Source of the DNA: CADEEN01 sp963816315
GTDB taxonomy: Bacteria > Pseudomonadota > Gammaproteobacteria > Burkholderiales > Burkholderiaceae_C
Direction of reading: 5' to 3'
Length of the DNA stretch: 64,000 bases
NCBI GenBank assembly: GCA_963816315.1
Contig: CAWFJZ010000032.1
Coordinates: forward strand, 1 to 64,000
Positions 34,484-46,326 of this stretch are shown here, one piece after another. A model generated the notes under the pieces. That model did no database searches and had not been told where the DNA came from. It saw only the letters and a list, made by a program, of their open reading frames with translations. The translations under genes and the position numbers were made by a program. Positions within the stretch are counted from its first letter, which is position 1; each line of letters starts with the position of its first letter.

Positions 34484-35938
34484 ATGAAGACCGCCCTGAA
34501 CACCCAATCCCTGACCGCTTTCACCGACCGCCTGTGGGACGAAGAAATCGTTCCTGCGCTGCACCGCTACATCGAAGTGCCGGCGAAGAGCCCGATGTTC
34601 GATGCCGACTGGGCGAAGAACGGTTATGTCGATCGTGTCGTGCGCGACGCGGCGGGTTGGGTCGAGGGAAAAAAACTGAGCGGGCTCAAGTTGGAAGTGA
34701 TCCGCCTCGAAGGCCGCACGCCGGTGATCCTGTTCGAGGTGCCGGCCACCAAGCCGCAATCGACCGACACCGTGCTGCTCTACGGCCACCTCGACAAGCA
34801 GCCCGAGTTCAACGGCTGGCGCAGCGACCTCGGGCCGTGGACGCCGAAGTACGAGAACGGTTTGCTCTACGGCCGCGGTGGCGCCGACGACGGCTATGCG
34901 GTCTATGCGTCGCTGGCCGCGATCATGGCGCTCGACGCGCAGGGCATCCCGCGGCCGCGCTGCGTCGGCCTGATCGAGTCTTGCGAAGAAAGCGGCTCGT
35001 TCGACCTGCCGCATTACCTGCAAGCGTTGAAGCCGCGGCTGGGCAACGTCGGTCTCGTCGTCTGCCTCGACTCCGGTGCCGGCAACTACGACCAGTTGTG
35101 GCTGACGACCAGCCTGCGCGGCATGGTCAGCGGTGTTCTGAAAGTCGAGATCCTCACCGAGGGCGTGCACTCGGGCGATGCCAGCGGCCTCGTGCCGTCG
35201 TCGTTTCGCATCCTGCGCCAGGTGTTGGACCGGCTCGAAGACAGCACCACCGGCGAGCTGTTGCCGCAGAGTTTTCATTGCGACGTGCCGGCCAGCCGCT
35301 TTGCCGAAGCGCAGGCCGCCGGCGCGATCCTGAAAGACGAGGTCTATAAGCGCTTCCCGTGGGCCTGCGGCGCCGACGGCGGCTTGGCCTTGCCGACGAC
35401 GACCGACCCGGCGCAGGCGCTGATCAACCGCACCTGGAAGCCGACGTTGTCGATCACCGGCGTCGATGGCTTTCCCGAACTCGGCAGCGCCGGCAACGTG
35501 CTGCGGCCCTACACCGCGTTCAAGTTGAGCCTGCGTTTGCCGCCGCTGGTGGATGGGCACGAAGCGTCGATGAAGCTGAAAGCAACTGCTCGAAGACAAC
35601 GCGCCGTACAACGCCAAGGTGACGTTCCATCCTGACGGCCGCGCCGGCCAGCTCGGCGCCACCGGCTGGAGCGCGCCCGAGATCGCGCCGTGGCTGCACG
35701 ATGCGCTCGACGACGGCCAGCCGCGCGCAGTTCGGCGCGCCGGTCGGCTTCATCGGCCAGGGCGGCACGATCCCGTTGATGAGCATGCTGGCCAAGGGCT
35801 TTCCCGAAGGCGCAGATGATGGTCTGCGGCGTGCTCGGGCCGAAGAGCAATGCGCATGGGCCGAACGAGTTCCTGCACGTGCCGTACGGCAAAAAGCTCA
35901 CCGCGAGCGTGGCGCAGGTGATGGCTGCGTGTCCTTGA
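34484..35938 (+). CDS. M20-family metallopeptidase (three frameshifts)
   Basis: Zinc dipeptidase/carboxypeptidase of family M20. Most of the protein lies in the first frame: VLLYGHLDKQPEFNGW (first metal His/Asp), GLLYGRGGADDGYAVYASL, LIESCEESGSFDLP (Glu-Glu) and the dimerisation domain with EGVHSGDASGLVPSSF. Three single-base insertions then break the 3' end: an A-run at 35579-35581, a G near 35728 and a T-run at 35800-35802. Reading across them gives DNAPYNAKVTFHP, QFGAPVGFIGQGGTIPLM and QMMVCGVLGPKSNAHGPNEF (metal His), ending TGA 35936-35938. The natural protein is about 485 residues. Substrate unknown. Confidence 0.83.
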
Positions 35939-35942
35939 ATCC

Positions 35943-36894
35943 ATGTCGGCTCCTCGAGCTGCCCGCTGTGCAGGGCCAAGGCCGGCACGTGCGCACGATG
36001 CCCGTCGATGCCAAGACCTTCAAACCGACAGCGCATGGCCGCGTGCACCGCTGCAAGGCCTGCGGCTTCGAGTACATCGCACCGCGGCCGACAGCGCAGG
36101 AAACCGCCAGCTTCTACGACTTCAGCGGCTACTACACGCAGGGCGGTTTCTATCCGACGGAGGACGTCGATACGCGTGGCTTTGTGTCGCGGCTGCGCGA
36201 TCACCTGGCCTGGCGTGTCGATCGCGGCGACGACATGATCGAAGTCATCGCGCGGCGGCTGCCGCGCGGCGCCTCGATGGTCGATATCGGCAGCGGCGAC
36301 GGCGCGCAGATCGCGCTGCTGTCGCAGCGCGGCTTTCGCATGACCGGCGTCGAGCGCGACACCAAGAGCGTCTCGCTGCAAGGCGAGCACACGCAGGTCT
36401 TCGAAGGCTCGGCCGAAGCGCTGCCGGCGCAACTGGCGCGCGGCAGTTTCGACGCCGTGATGTTCAAGCAGGTGCTCGAGCATCTGGTGGACCCGGTCGG
36501 CGCCTTGCGCAATGCGGCGCAACTGCTCAAGCCCGGCGGCGTGATGTTCGTCGAGGTGCCGAACAACGAGAGCGCGATCGCGCAGCAGTCCGGCCTGTCG
36601 TGGGAGCACATGGACGTGCCGCGGCACATCAACTTCTTCACGCAGGACACGCTGCAGGCCACCGCCGCCGCCGCGGGCCTGGCTGTCGAGAGCGCGTTCT
36701 TCAACGAGTACTGCCGCTACTTCGCCGACGCCTACATCGCCATCGAGCAGCGCATCCATGACCACCTCGGCGGCGCGCAGCCGGCGGTTCGCAATTCGGC
36801 AGCGCGCTCGTGGGCGCTGCTGTTGCGCACGCTGGCCGCGCCGGCGCGCATCAAGTACGACTGTGTCGGCGTTATCGCAGTGAAACCGGGCTAA
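35943..36894 (+). CDS. Class I SAM-dependent methyltransferase with N-terminal Cys-rich element (5' frameshifts)
   Basis: From ATG 35998 the intact frame gives 298 residues: HRCKACGFEYIAPRPT, the SAM motif SMVDIGSGDGAQIALL, FDAVMFKQVLEHLVDPVGALRNAAQLLKPGGVMFVEVPN and PRHINFFTQDTL, a Methyltransf_23-like protein. Upstream bases 35943-35997 read SSSCPLCRAKAGT in another frame. A zinc-type CPLC...CKAC arrangement has probably been split by small indels near 35948 and 35985. The likely true start is ATG 35943, 4 bases after the peptidase stop. Related proteins act on small molecules, sugars or O-antigen; the substrate is unknown. Confidence 0.75.
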
Positions 36895-36923
36895 GCGTGG
36901 GCTAAGCGGCGCCGTCAGCGCGG

Positions 36924-37922
36924 TCAATCGACCTTCGCACCCGACACCTTGACGACGCGGGCCCACTTCGCCGTCTCGGCAGCGATGTGGCGCGCGAACT
37001 CGGCGCTCGTCATGCCGCTCGGCACGGCGCCTTGCGATTGCAGGCGCTCTTTCAACGCCGGCGCGCCGAGGGCCTTGGCCGTTTCGGCCTGCACGCGGGC
37101 GACGATGTCCATCGGCGTGCCGGCCGGCGCCAGCAAGCCGAACCACGAGCTGGCTTCGTAGCCTTTCAACGCCGCGCCGCCGGCTTCTTCGACCGTCGGC
37201 AGCTCGGGCAGCGCGGCCGAGCGCGCGCTGCTCGTCACCGCCAGCGCCGTCAACCGGCCGGACTTGATGTGCGGCAGCGCCGAGGGCAGGTTGTCGAACA
37301 TCAGATCGGTGTTGCCGGCGATGAGGTCGATCAGCGCCGGGCCCGAGCCGCCGTACGGCAGGTGCAGCATGAAGGTGCCGGTCATCGTCTTGAACAATTC
37401 GCCGGCGAGATGGATCGAGGTGCCGTTGCCGGAACTCGCCATGTTCAGCTTGCCCGGCCGCTTGCGCGCGAACGCGATCAGCGAGGCCACGCTGTCGATG
37501 CCGTTCTGCTGTGCATGCACCGGGTTCATCACCAGCACGTTCGGCACGCCGGCGACCAGCGTGATCGGCGCGAAGTCCTTGACGTGGTCGTACGGCATCT
37601 TCGCGTACAGCGCCGGGTTGATGGCGTGCGTGCCGACCGTGCCCATCAACAGCGTGTGGCCGTCGGGCGCGGCCTTGGCCACGTCGGCGGCGCCGTTGTT
37701 GCCGCCGGCGCCGGGCTTGTTCTCGACCACCACCGCCTGGCCGAAGGCGCGCTGCAACTCCGGCGCCAGCGCGCGGGCGAGGATGTCGGTGGTGCCGCCC
37801 GCGGCGAACGGCACGACGATGCGCACGGCCTTGGCGGGCCAGGCGGTCTGCGCGGTTGATGCAAGCGGCAGCCACGCGGCGCCCAGCACGAGGCGGCGTC
37901 GATCGATGTGAAACGGGCTCAT
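36924..37922 (-). CDS. Bug-family tripartite tricarboxylate transporter substrate-binding protein
   Basis: A 332-residue periplasmic receptor of the Bug/TctC family, very common in Burkholderiales. It has a Tat-like or Sec signal (RRRLVLGAAWLPLASTAQTAWPAK), then IRIVVPFAAGGTTDILARAL-type sequence, ENKPGAGGNNGAADVAKAAPDGHTLLMG, and the ligand-site region LNMASSGNGTSIHLAGELF and PYGGSGPALIDLIAGNTDLMFDN. No TctA/TctB partner genes are nearby, which is usual for orphan Bug proteins. The ligand is probably a carboxylate; the identity is unknown. Confidence 0.9.
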   Translation of the reverse strand: MSPFHIDRRRLVLGAAWLPLASTAQTAWPAKAVRIVVPFAAGGTTDILARALAPELQRAFGQAVVVENKPGAGGNNGAADVAKAAPDGHTLLMGTVGTHAINPALYAKMPYDHVKDFAPITLVAGVPNVLVMNPVHAQQNGIDSVASLIAFARKRPGKLNMASSGNGTSIHLAGELFKTMTGTFMLHLPYGGSGPALIDLIAGNTDLMFDNLPSALPHIKSGRLTALAVTSSARSAALPELPTVEEAGGAALKGYEASSWFGLLAPAGTPMDIVARVQAETAKALGAPALKERLQSQGAVPSGMTSAEFARHIAAETAKWARVVKVSGAKVD

Positions 37923-38149
37923 CGCTGGTTCTCCTGACGCAAGAGTGCGCGGCAGTCTAGCGGGCTCGGAGTGCGTTCATGCTTCCCAGCACGAATCGGC
38001 AGCAGCGCAAAAAAAGACGGGGAGCGGGACGTGTGTTGGCGCCGATGCGCTCTCCTCACCAGCGCCGCGCCCGCCCCCCTTGGACGTCAACCTTGGGTCC
38101 GAAACCTTCGAGTGACGTGCGGGCTTGTTGTTGTTCTCGTTCTTGGAGT

Positions 38150-38329
38150 TCAGCCGCGCTTGAAGAAAAAGCAAAGTTGCGCCGGCGAGTGTGCCGACTG
38201 CAGCACGCGCGGTGGCGTGACGGACTTGGCGGCCGCCGGTTTTTGTGTGTTCGCAGATGCTGCGGCAGCCGCCGCCAGGGCCATGGCGGCCGCGGCGGAT
38301 TTGGCGATCGGGCGGGATTGCAGAACCAT
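38150..38329 (-). CDS. Possible small secreted protein, 59 residues
   Basis: Starts at ATG 38329 with a good Shine-Dalgarno (GAGGAG about 7 bases upstream). The sequence MVLQSRPIAKSAAAAMALAA... has a basic start, an alanine-rich hydrophobic stretch and an ASA-type cleavage site, followed by a short polar tail rich in Lys and Pro. No family is recognised. It could be a small exported peptide or a chance frame in GC-rich DNA. Confidence 0.35.
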   Translation of the reverse strand: MVLQSRPIAKSAAAAMALAAAAAASANTQKPAAAKSVTPPRVLQSAHSPAQLCFFFKRG

Positions 38330-38346
38330 CGTGTGCTCCTCGTCTC

Positions 38347-38526
38347 TCAGCCGGCCGCCAGCGCGAGCGCCGCACGGCCGATCCATTGCGACAGATCGGC
38401 GCCTCGCGGCAAGCGCGCTGCGCCATTGGAAAGACGCAACAGCGACGACGATCCCCGAGGCGTGCGCGCGGCCGCAGCGCGAAGGCGTTGCGGCGTGTGC
38501 ATCGAGCGGGTGGCGGTGTGTCGCAT
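38347..38526 (-). CDS. Possible small basic protein, 59 residues
   Basis: A minus-strand frame from ATG 38526, ending 17 bases before the possible secreted peptide. The product is Arg-rich at first (MRHTATRSMHTPQRLRAA) and ends in a short amphipathic helix (ADLSQWIGRAALALAAG). The ribosome-binding site is weak. No family is recognised; support is only the pairing with its neighbour. Confidence 0.22.
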   Translation of the reverse strand: MRHTATRSMHTPQRLRAAAARTPRGSSSLLRLSNGAARLPRGADLSQWIGRAALALAAG

Positions 38527-38732
38527 GGGCGTCTTTCGGTTCGGTGGTGTTGTCGTCGGCGTGGAGAGCACGGTGCCTTGCGGGCACGCGACAAGAGGTG
38601 CAGCTTCTGTGCCATGGGCACCGAGGCGATGCGGCGTGAGGTCGATCACGAAGCACTGTGCGTGCGCGAACGCAGCGCGTACGACGCACAACATCGCGAT
38701 ACAACGCGATCAGCTTTCGGTACCGAACGGTC

Positions 38733-40417
<1,685 letters not shown>

Positions 40418-40421
<4 letters not shown>

Positions 40422-41466
40422 TCGAGGCCTCTGAGTTTCGGATCGAGCGCATCGCGCAGCGCATCGGTCATCAACGAGAACGCGGTCACGAACACCGCCA
40501 TGAACAGCGTTGCCGCGGCGAGCTGCCACCAGTGGCCGAGGATCAGCTCGCTCTGCGCTTCGGCCAGCATCGTGCCCCACGACACGTCATCGACGCCGAC
40601 ACCGAGGCCGAGGTAGGACAGGATGACCTCGGCCTTGATGAAGCCGACGACCAGGATGCTCATGCGCACCAGCACGACGTGGCTGACGTTGGGCAGGATG
40701 TGCGTGAAGATGCGGCTCCACACCGAAGCGCCGATGGCTTCGGCCGAGCGCACGTACTCGCGGCTGCGGTGCTTGATGAACTCCGAGCGCACTTGGCGGT
40801 AGATGCCCGACCAGCCGGTGAGGCCGAGGATCAGCACCACGGTGCCGATGCCGCGGCCGAAGACCGCTGCAAAGGCGAAGATCAGCAGGATGCCGGGGAT
40901 GGCTTCGAAGACGTTGTAGAGCCACTCCAGAAAGTCGCCGACCTTGCCGCCGAAAAAGCCCGACAGCGCGCCGAGCAGCGTGCCGATCAGCGTGGCGACC
41001 ACCGCGGCCATCACGCCGACGAAGACCGAGACCTGCGTGCCCTTCACCGCCTTCGACCAGACATCGCGGCCGAAGCGGTCGCCGCCCATCGGCAGCGTCT
41101 CGGCCTTGATCGACCTCTTCGGTCTTGAACTTGGCCGCGCGCTCGTCCCACTCTTTGTACTTCGGCGCCAGTGGGTCGATCGCCGACAGATCGACGTTCG
41201 GGCCCTTCGGCACTTCGATCGCGCCGATGGCTTCGGCCGGCCGCGGGCCGAGGAAGCCCGGCGGCGCGTTGGCGACGCCGACTTCCTTCTGCCAGTTCTT
41301 GGCGACGAAGCCGAGCGCGGCGAAGCACGATCAGCAGCAGGAAGGCGATGACGATCAGCGCCGAGACCATGCCGACGCGGTCGCGCTTGAAGCGCAGCCA
41401 CGCCGAATGCCAGACGCCTTCGCTGCGTTCGTTTTCGACAGGCGCGGTGAGAACGGCGGTGTTCAT
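40418..41466 (-). CDS. ABC importer permease, DppC/YejE type (two frameshifts)
   Basis: Second membrane subunit. Start ATG 41466 gives VWHSAWLRFKRDRVGMVSALIVIAFLLLIV. After an indel near 41325 the text continues VAKNWQKEVGVANAPPGFLGPRPAEAIG and VDLSAIDPLAPKYKEWDERAAKFKTEEV. After another near 41115 comes LPMGGDRFGRDVWSKAVKGTQVSVFVGVMAAVVATLIGTLLGALSG. The permease motif for ATPase docking follows (EYVRSAEAIGASVWSRIFTHILPN). The extended periplasmic loop is typical of YejE. Its end overlaps the ATPase gene. Confidence 0.84.
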
Positions 41467-41535
41467 TGAGCCCCCTTGACGCTTCGCGTCGTCCCCCCAA
41501 GGGGGAGCGAGCGCCTTCGGAGCGGCCGGGCGGCA
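41467..41535. repeat. Dispersed palindromic repeat, copy 4
   Basis: CCCCCTTGACG...CCCCCCAAGGGGGAGCGAGCGCC and GGAGCGGCCGGGCGG, lying between the two permease genes. Same family as copies at 10737, 13098, 21352 and 42481. It may form a hairpin that tunes expression between operon genes. Confidence 0.6.
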
Positions 41536-41536
41536 C

Positions 41537-42475
41537 TCATTTCAGCACCACCCGAGGATCGACGAGCTTGAAGCAGACATCGACGATCAGGTTGATCAGC
41601 ATCGTGATCGCCGCCAGATAGACCGTCACCGCCTGGATCACCGGGTAGTCGCTGCGGTTGACCGCCAGCAGCACCTCACGCCCCAGGCCCGGAATCGAGA
41701 AGAAGACCTCGATCAGAAACGCGCCGACGAAGATGCTCGGCAACTGCAGCCCGATGTTGGTCAGGATCGGGATCATCGCGTTGCGCAGCACATGCTTGAA
41801 CAGGATCACGTTCTCGGTCAGGCCCTTGGCGCGCGCCGTGCGCACGTAGTCGTGGCCGAGCTCATCGAGGAAGAACGTGCGGTACAGCCGCGTCTGCGGC
41901 GCCAGGCCCACCATCACCGCCAGCAGCACCGGCAGCGGCGCGTAGGTGACGAGGTTGGTCCAGACGCTGTCGCTCCAGCCCTGCACCGGGAACCAGCCGA
42001 GCTGGAAGCCGAACAGGTACTGGCCGACGATGATGTAGACGAGGAAGCTGATCGACAGCGCGATCGTCGTGATGATCATGATCGTGCGGTCGGCCAGCGA
42101 GCCGCGGCGGTAGGCGACCCACATCGCGATCGGCAGCGCCAGCAGCACGTCGAGCACGAGGATCGGGATCATCACCGTCAGCGTCGCCGGCAGGCGCGAC
42201 GCGAACAGACTCGCCACCGACTCGTTGGTCGCCCAGCTCTTGCCCCAATCGAAGGTGACGATGTTCTTCAGGTAGATGCCGAGCTGCGTCCACCACGGCT
42301 GATCGAGGCCGAGCGTCTGCCGGATCGCCGCGATCTGCTCGGGCGTGGCATTGAGTCCACCGAGGATTTCGGCAGGGTCGCTGCCGAAGTATTTGAAGAG
42401 AAAGAACACCAGCAGCACCGCGCCGAGCAAGGTCGGCACCATTTGCCACAGGCGCCTGATCAGATAGGCCGCCAT
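41537..42475 (-). CDS. ABC importer permease, DppB/YejB type
   Basis: A 312-residue membrane subunit with the DppB layout. The N-terminal helix is YLIRRLWQMVPTLLGAVLLVFFLF. Then follow TPEQIAAIRQTLGLDQPWWTQLGIYLKNIVTFDWGKSW, the conserved cytoplasmic EAA loop DYVRTARAKGLTENVILFKHVLRNAMIPILTNIG, and FSIPGLGREVLLAVNRSDYPVIQA. First gene of the minus-strand importer operon, divergent from the binding-protein genes. Confidence 0.93.
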   Translation of the reverse strand: MAAYLIRRLWQMVPTLLGAVLLVFFLFKYFGSDPAEILGGLNATPEQIAAIRQTLGLDQPWWTQLGIYLKNIVTFDWGKSWATNESVASLFASRLPATLTVMIPILVLDVLLALPIAMWVAYRRGSLADRTIMIITTIALSISFLVYIIVGQYLFGFQLGWFPVQGWSDSVWTNLVTYAPLPVLLAVMVGLAPQTRLYRTFFLDELGHDYVRTARAKGLTENVILFKHVLRNAMIPILTNIGLQLPSIFVGAFLIEVFFSIPGLGREVLLAVNRSDYPVIQAVTVYLAAITMLINLIVDVCFKLVDPRVVLK

Positions 42476-42480
42476 GTCGT

Positions 42481-42556
42481 CAGGTCCGCCCGGCCGCCCG
42501 AAGGACCAGACGCGACCCCTCGGGGGGCAGCGAGCGCAGCGAGTTCGGGGGCGTCA
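42481..42556. repeat. Dispersed palindromic repeat, copy 5
   Basis: Holds GCCCGGCCGCCCGAAGGACC, CCCCTCGGGGGGCAGCGAGCG and CAGCGAGTTCGGGGGCG. It lies in the divergent gap between the permease operon and the first binding-protein gene. The rest of the gap (42557-42668) must contain both promoters. Confidence 0.6.
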
Positions 42557-42668
42557 TGTTCATCGCTCGTCTTTTTGGGACGGCAGAGTGTAGGGCGCGC
42601 GTTTGCGCGGGTTCACCCGCATTTGCCCGCGCCGCTGTGGGGTATGCGCTCTCGATAGACTGCCAGCC

Positions 42669-44484
42669 ATGACATCTTCCCTGCTGCTGGCGGTGGCCAC
42701 GAGCCTTGCGCTGGCGTGCGGCAGCGCGGCGGCGCAAGCGCCGCAGAAAGTGCTGCGCTACTCCTTCCGCGTCGCCGAATCGAGCTTCGACCCGGCGCAG
42801 ATCACCGATCTGTACTCGCGCACCGTCGTCGCCAGCATCTTCGAAGCGCCGCTCGAATACGAGTTCTTGGCCAAGCCGTCGCGCATGCGCACCAACACCG
42901 CGGCGGCGATGCCCGAGGTCAGCGCCGATTTCAAGACCTTCACCTTTCGCATCAAGCCGGGCATCCACTTTGCCGACGACCCGGCGTTCAAGGGACAGAA
43001 GCGTGAGCTGACGGCGCAGGACTATGTCTATTCGATCAAGCGCCACTACGACCCGCGCTGGAAGAGCGGCAACCTGTACCTGCTGGAGAACTTCAAAATC
43101 CTCGGCCTGAGTGAGTTGCGCAAGGAACTGATCGACGCCAAGCAGCCGTTCGACTACGACCGCGAGGTCGAGGGCGTGCGCGCACTCGACCGCTACACCT
43201 TCCAGATCAAGACCGCCGTGCCGAACCCGCGGCTGCTGCAGCAGTTCACCGACGCCTCGTTCATGGGCGCGCTGGCGCGCGAGGTGGTCGAGTTCTACGG
43301 CGACAAGATCGGCGAACACCCGGTGGGCACCGGGCCTTTTCGCATCACGCAGTGGCGGCGCAGCTCGCGCATCGTGCTCGAGCGCAACGGCAACTACCGC
43401 GAGGTGCTCTACGACGAGCGGCCGGCCGAAACCGACGCCCGCCTGCAAGGCATCGCGTCGAGCTTCAAGGGCAAGCGGCTGCCTCTCGTGGACCGTGTCG
43501 AGATTTCGATCATCGAAGAGAACCAGCCGCGCTGGCTGGCCTTTCTCAACGGCGAACATGACGTGCTCGAAGAAGTGCCGCACGAGTTCGTCAGCATCGC
43601 CGCACCCAACGGCAAGCTCGCGCCGCACCTGGCCAAGCAGGGCATGCAGGCCGTCCGCTACCCGCGCGCGGAGGTGTCTGTCTCCTACTTCGCGATGGAG
43701 AACCCGATCGTCGGCGGCTACGAGCCGCACAAGGTGGCGCTGCGGCGCGCGATCTCGCTGGCGGTGGACGTGGGCAAGGAGATCGTCGTTGCGCGGCGCG
43801 GCCAGGCGATCCCGGCGCAATCACCCATCGGGCCCGAGACCTTCGGCTACGAGCCGAAGTTCAAAAGCGAGATGAGCGAATACAACCTCGCGCGCGCCAA
43901 GGCGCTGCTCGACCTGCACGGCTACGTGGACAAAACCGGCGACGGCTGGCGTGAGCAGCCCGACGGCTCGCCGCTGCTGCTCGAATACGCCAGCCAGCCC
44001 GATCAACAGAGTCGCGAGCTGATCGGCCTGTGGAAGAAGAACATGGACGCGCTGGGCGTGCGCATCGACTTCAAGATCGCCAAATGGCCGGAGAACCTGA
44101 AGAGTTCGCGCGCCGGCAAGCTGATGATGTGGGGCGTGGGCTGGAGCACGACGCTGCCCGACGGCGATACCTTCCTCGGCGCTCGGCTATGGCCCGAACA
44201 AGGGCCAGGCCAACCATGCGCGCTTTGATCTGCCGGCGTTCAACGAGCTGTACGTGCAGCAGAAAGCGATGCCCGATGGCCCCGAGCGCCTGGCCGTCAT
44301 GACCGAGGCGAAAAAATTGATGATCGCCTACATGCCCTACAAAGTGCATGTGCACCGCATCTGGACCGACCTCGCGCAGCCCTGGGTCAAGGGCTACCAC
44401 CGCAACATCGCAGTGCGCGAGTTCTGGAAGTATGTCGATGTGGACGCGCAGGATCTGGCGCGGCGCAACGGCACATCGCATTGA
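42669..44484 (+). CDS. ABC importer substrate-binding protein, family 5, copy 1 (one frameshift)
   Basis: Periplasmic solute-binding protein of the SBP_bac_5 family. Signal peptide MTSSLLLAVATSLALACGSAAA; then VLRYSFRVAESSFDPAQITDLYSRTVVASIFE, a family-5 opening, DYVYSIKRHYDPRW, HPVGTGPFRITQWRRSSRIVLERN and KVALRRAISLAVD. A spurious G near 44180 breaks FLGLGYGPNKGQ; beyond it the frame gives NHARFDLPAFNELY and a normal C terminus. About 604 residues when corrected. It is divergent from the permease operon and followed by two paralogues. Confidence 0.87.
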
Positions 44485-46317
44485 GGCTTCGAGTCAACGT
44501 GAATCGCATCGCCAAGACGCTGTCATGCGCCATCGTGTCGAGCCTCGCGCTCTGCGCCCCATCGTTGGCGCAAGGCAAGAAGGTGCTCAACATCGCCTTC
44601 ATCAACGCCGAGACGACGATTGACCCGGCCAAAATCAGCGACCTGTACTCGCGCGCAGTCACGGCGCACATCTTCGAGGCGCTCTACACCTACGACCACT
44701 TGGCACGGCCCGCCACACCGAAGCCGCTGATTGCCGACGGCATGCCGGTGCCGTCCGCCGATTTCCGCACCTGGACGGTGAAGATCAAGCCCGGCATCTA
44801 CTTTCAAGACGACCCGGCCTTCAAAGGCAAGAAGCGCGAGGTCACAGCGCAGGATTTCATCACCCCGTACCAGCGCATCGCCGATCCGGCCAACCGAAGT
44901 CCGCTCTGGGGCTGGATCGAAACCTACCAGTTGCTCGGTCTGGCCGAGCAGCGCCAAGCGGCGCTGGAAGGCAAGCAGCCCTTCGACTACGACGCGCCGC
45001 TCGAAGGTTTGAAGGCGCTGGACCGCTACACGATCCAGTACAAGTTGAAAGAGCCGCGGCCGCGATTAATCACCGGCATTCTCACCGGCTCCGACCTGAC
45101 CGGCGCGCAGGCGCGCGAAGTGATCGAGTTCTACGGCGACAAGATCGATGAGCACCCGGTCGGTACAGGGCCGTTCAAGTTGAAGCAATGGCGACGCAGC
45201 TCGCTGATCGTTCTCGAGCGCAACCCGGATTACCGCGAAGTGGTTGTACGACGCGCAGCCCGAGGCCGACGATGCTGCGGGCCAGGAGACGCTGGCGCGG
45301 TTGAAGGGCCGCAAGATCCCCTTGGTCGATGAAGTGCGCATCGCCATCATTCCCGAGAACCAGCCGTTCTGGCTGTCATTCTTGAACGCGCAGGTCGATG
45401 CGCTGGCCACGTCCACCGGCTCGGTGCCGGGCGAGTTCGTCAACCAGGCGATGCCCAATGGCAAGGTCGCGCCGAACCTGGCCAAACGCGGCATCGTGGG
45501 CCGCCAGCAGGTGAACTCCGATGTCGGCTACGTGTACTTCAACATGGACGACCCCGTCGTCGGTGGCTACACGCCCGAGAAGGTGGCGCTGCGGCGAGCC
45601 ATCGGTCTGGCCTACGACGTGGACCGGGAAATCATCGCCATCCGCCGTGGGCAGGCCGTCCCCGCACAGTCCCACATCGTGCCGCACACCTACGGCTACG
45701 ACCCGGCGTTCAAAAGCGAAATGGGCGACCACGACCCGGCGAAAGCGAAGGCCTTGCTTGACCTGTACGGCTACAAGGACATCGACGGCGACGGCTGGCG
45801 AGAGCTGCCGGATGGCCAGCCTCTGGTCATCACCCGCTCGACCTTGCCCGAGCAGATCTATCGCGAGTTCGACACGCTGTGGAAGAAGAACATGGACGCC
45901 ATCGGCGTCCGCACCGTGTTCAGCGTGCAGAAGTTCGCCGAGAGCCTAAAGCAGGCGCGCGCCGGCAAGTTGCAGGTCTGGTCGCTGGCCAACTCGGCGG
46001 CCGACCCGGATGGTCAGAGCGCTTTGCAGCGCTTCGACAGCACACAAAGCGGAGGCCAGAACCTGGCGCGTTTCAAGAACGCGCGCATGGACGAGATCTA
46101 CAAGCAGCTCTCTTCGCTGCCCAACGGGCCCGAACGCCTGGCCCTGTTCAAGGAGGCCAAACAGATCAGCGTCGCCTACATGCCGTACAAGGGCCTAGGC
46201 CACCGCAAGTCCACCGACCTCTGGCACCCCTGGGTCATCGGCTACAAGCGCCCGCTGTTCTGGCAGGAGTGGATGCACATGGTCGATATCGACCTGTCAA
46301 AAAAGCCGGCGCACTGA
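44481..46317 (+). CDS. ABC importer substrate-binding protein, family 5, copy 2 (one frameshift)
   Basis: Second tandem SBP_bac_5 paralogue. The start is TTG 44481 (overlapping the previous stop) or GTG 44499; the signal is IAKTLSCAIVSSLALCAPSLA. It has VLNIAFINAETTIDPAKISDLYSRAVTAHIFEALY and HPVGTGPFKLKQWRRSSLIVLERNPDYREV. An extra G at 45242-45243 then shifts the frame. It continues LYDAQPEAD, DEVRIAIIPENQPFWLSFLN, KVALRRAIGLAYDVDREI and DIDLSKKPAH. About 611 residues. The close similarity to copies 1 and 3 shows local gene duplication. Confidence 0.87.
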
Positions 46318-46326
46318 GGATCTGCG

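Larger units (their letters stand above)
37923..38732. other. Gene-poor region with two possible tiny genes
   Basis: About 810 bases between the Bug receptor and the ABC ATPase. No conserved protein, RNA or repeat is recognised. Two 59-codon minus-strand frames (38347-38526 and 38150-38329) are listed separately as weak candidates. The outer parts, 37923-38149 and 38527-38732, show nothing definite. Confidence 0.5.
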
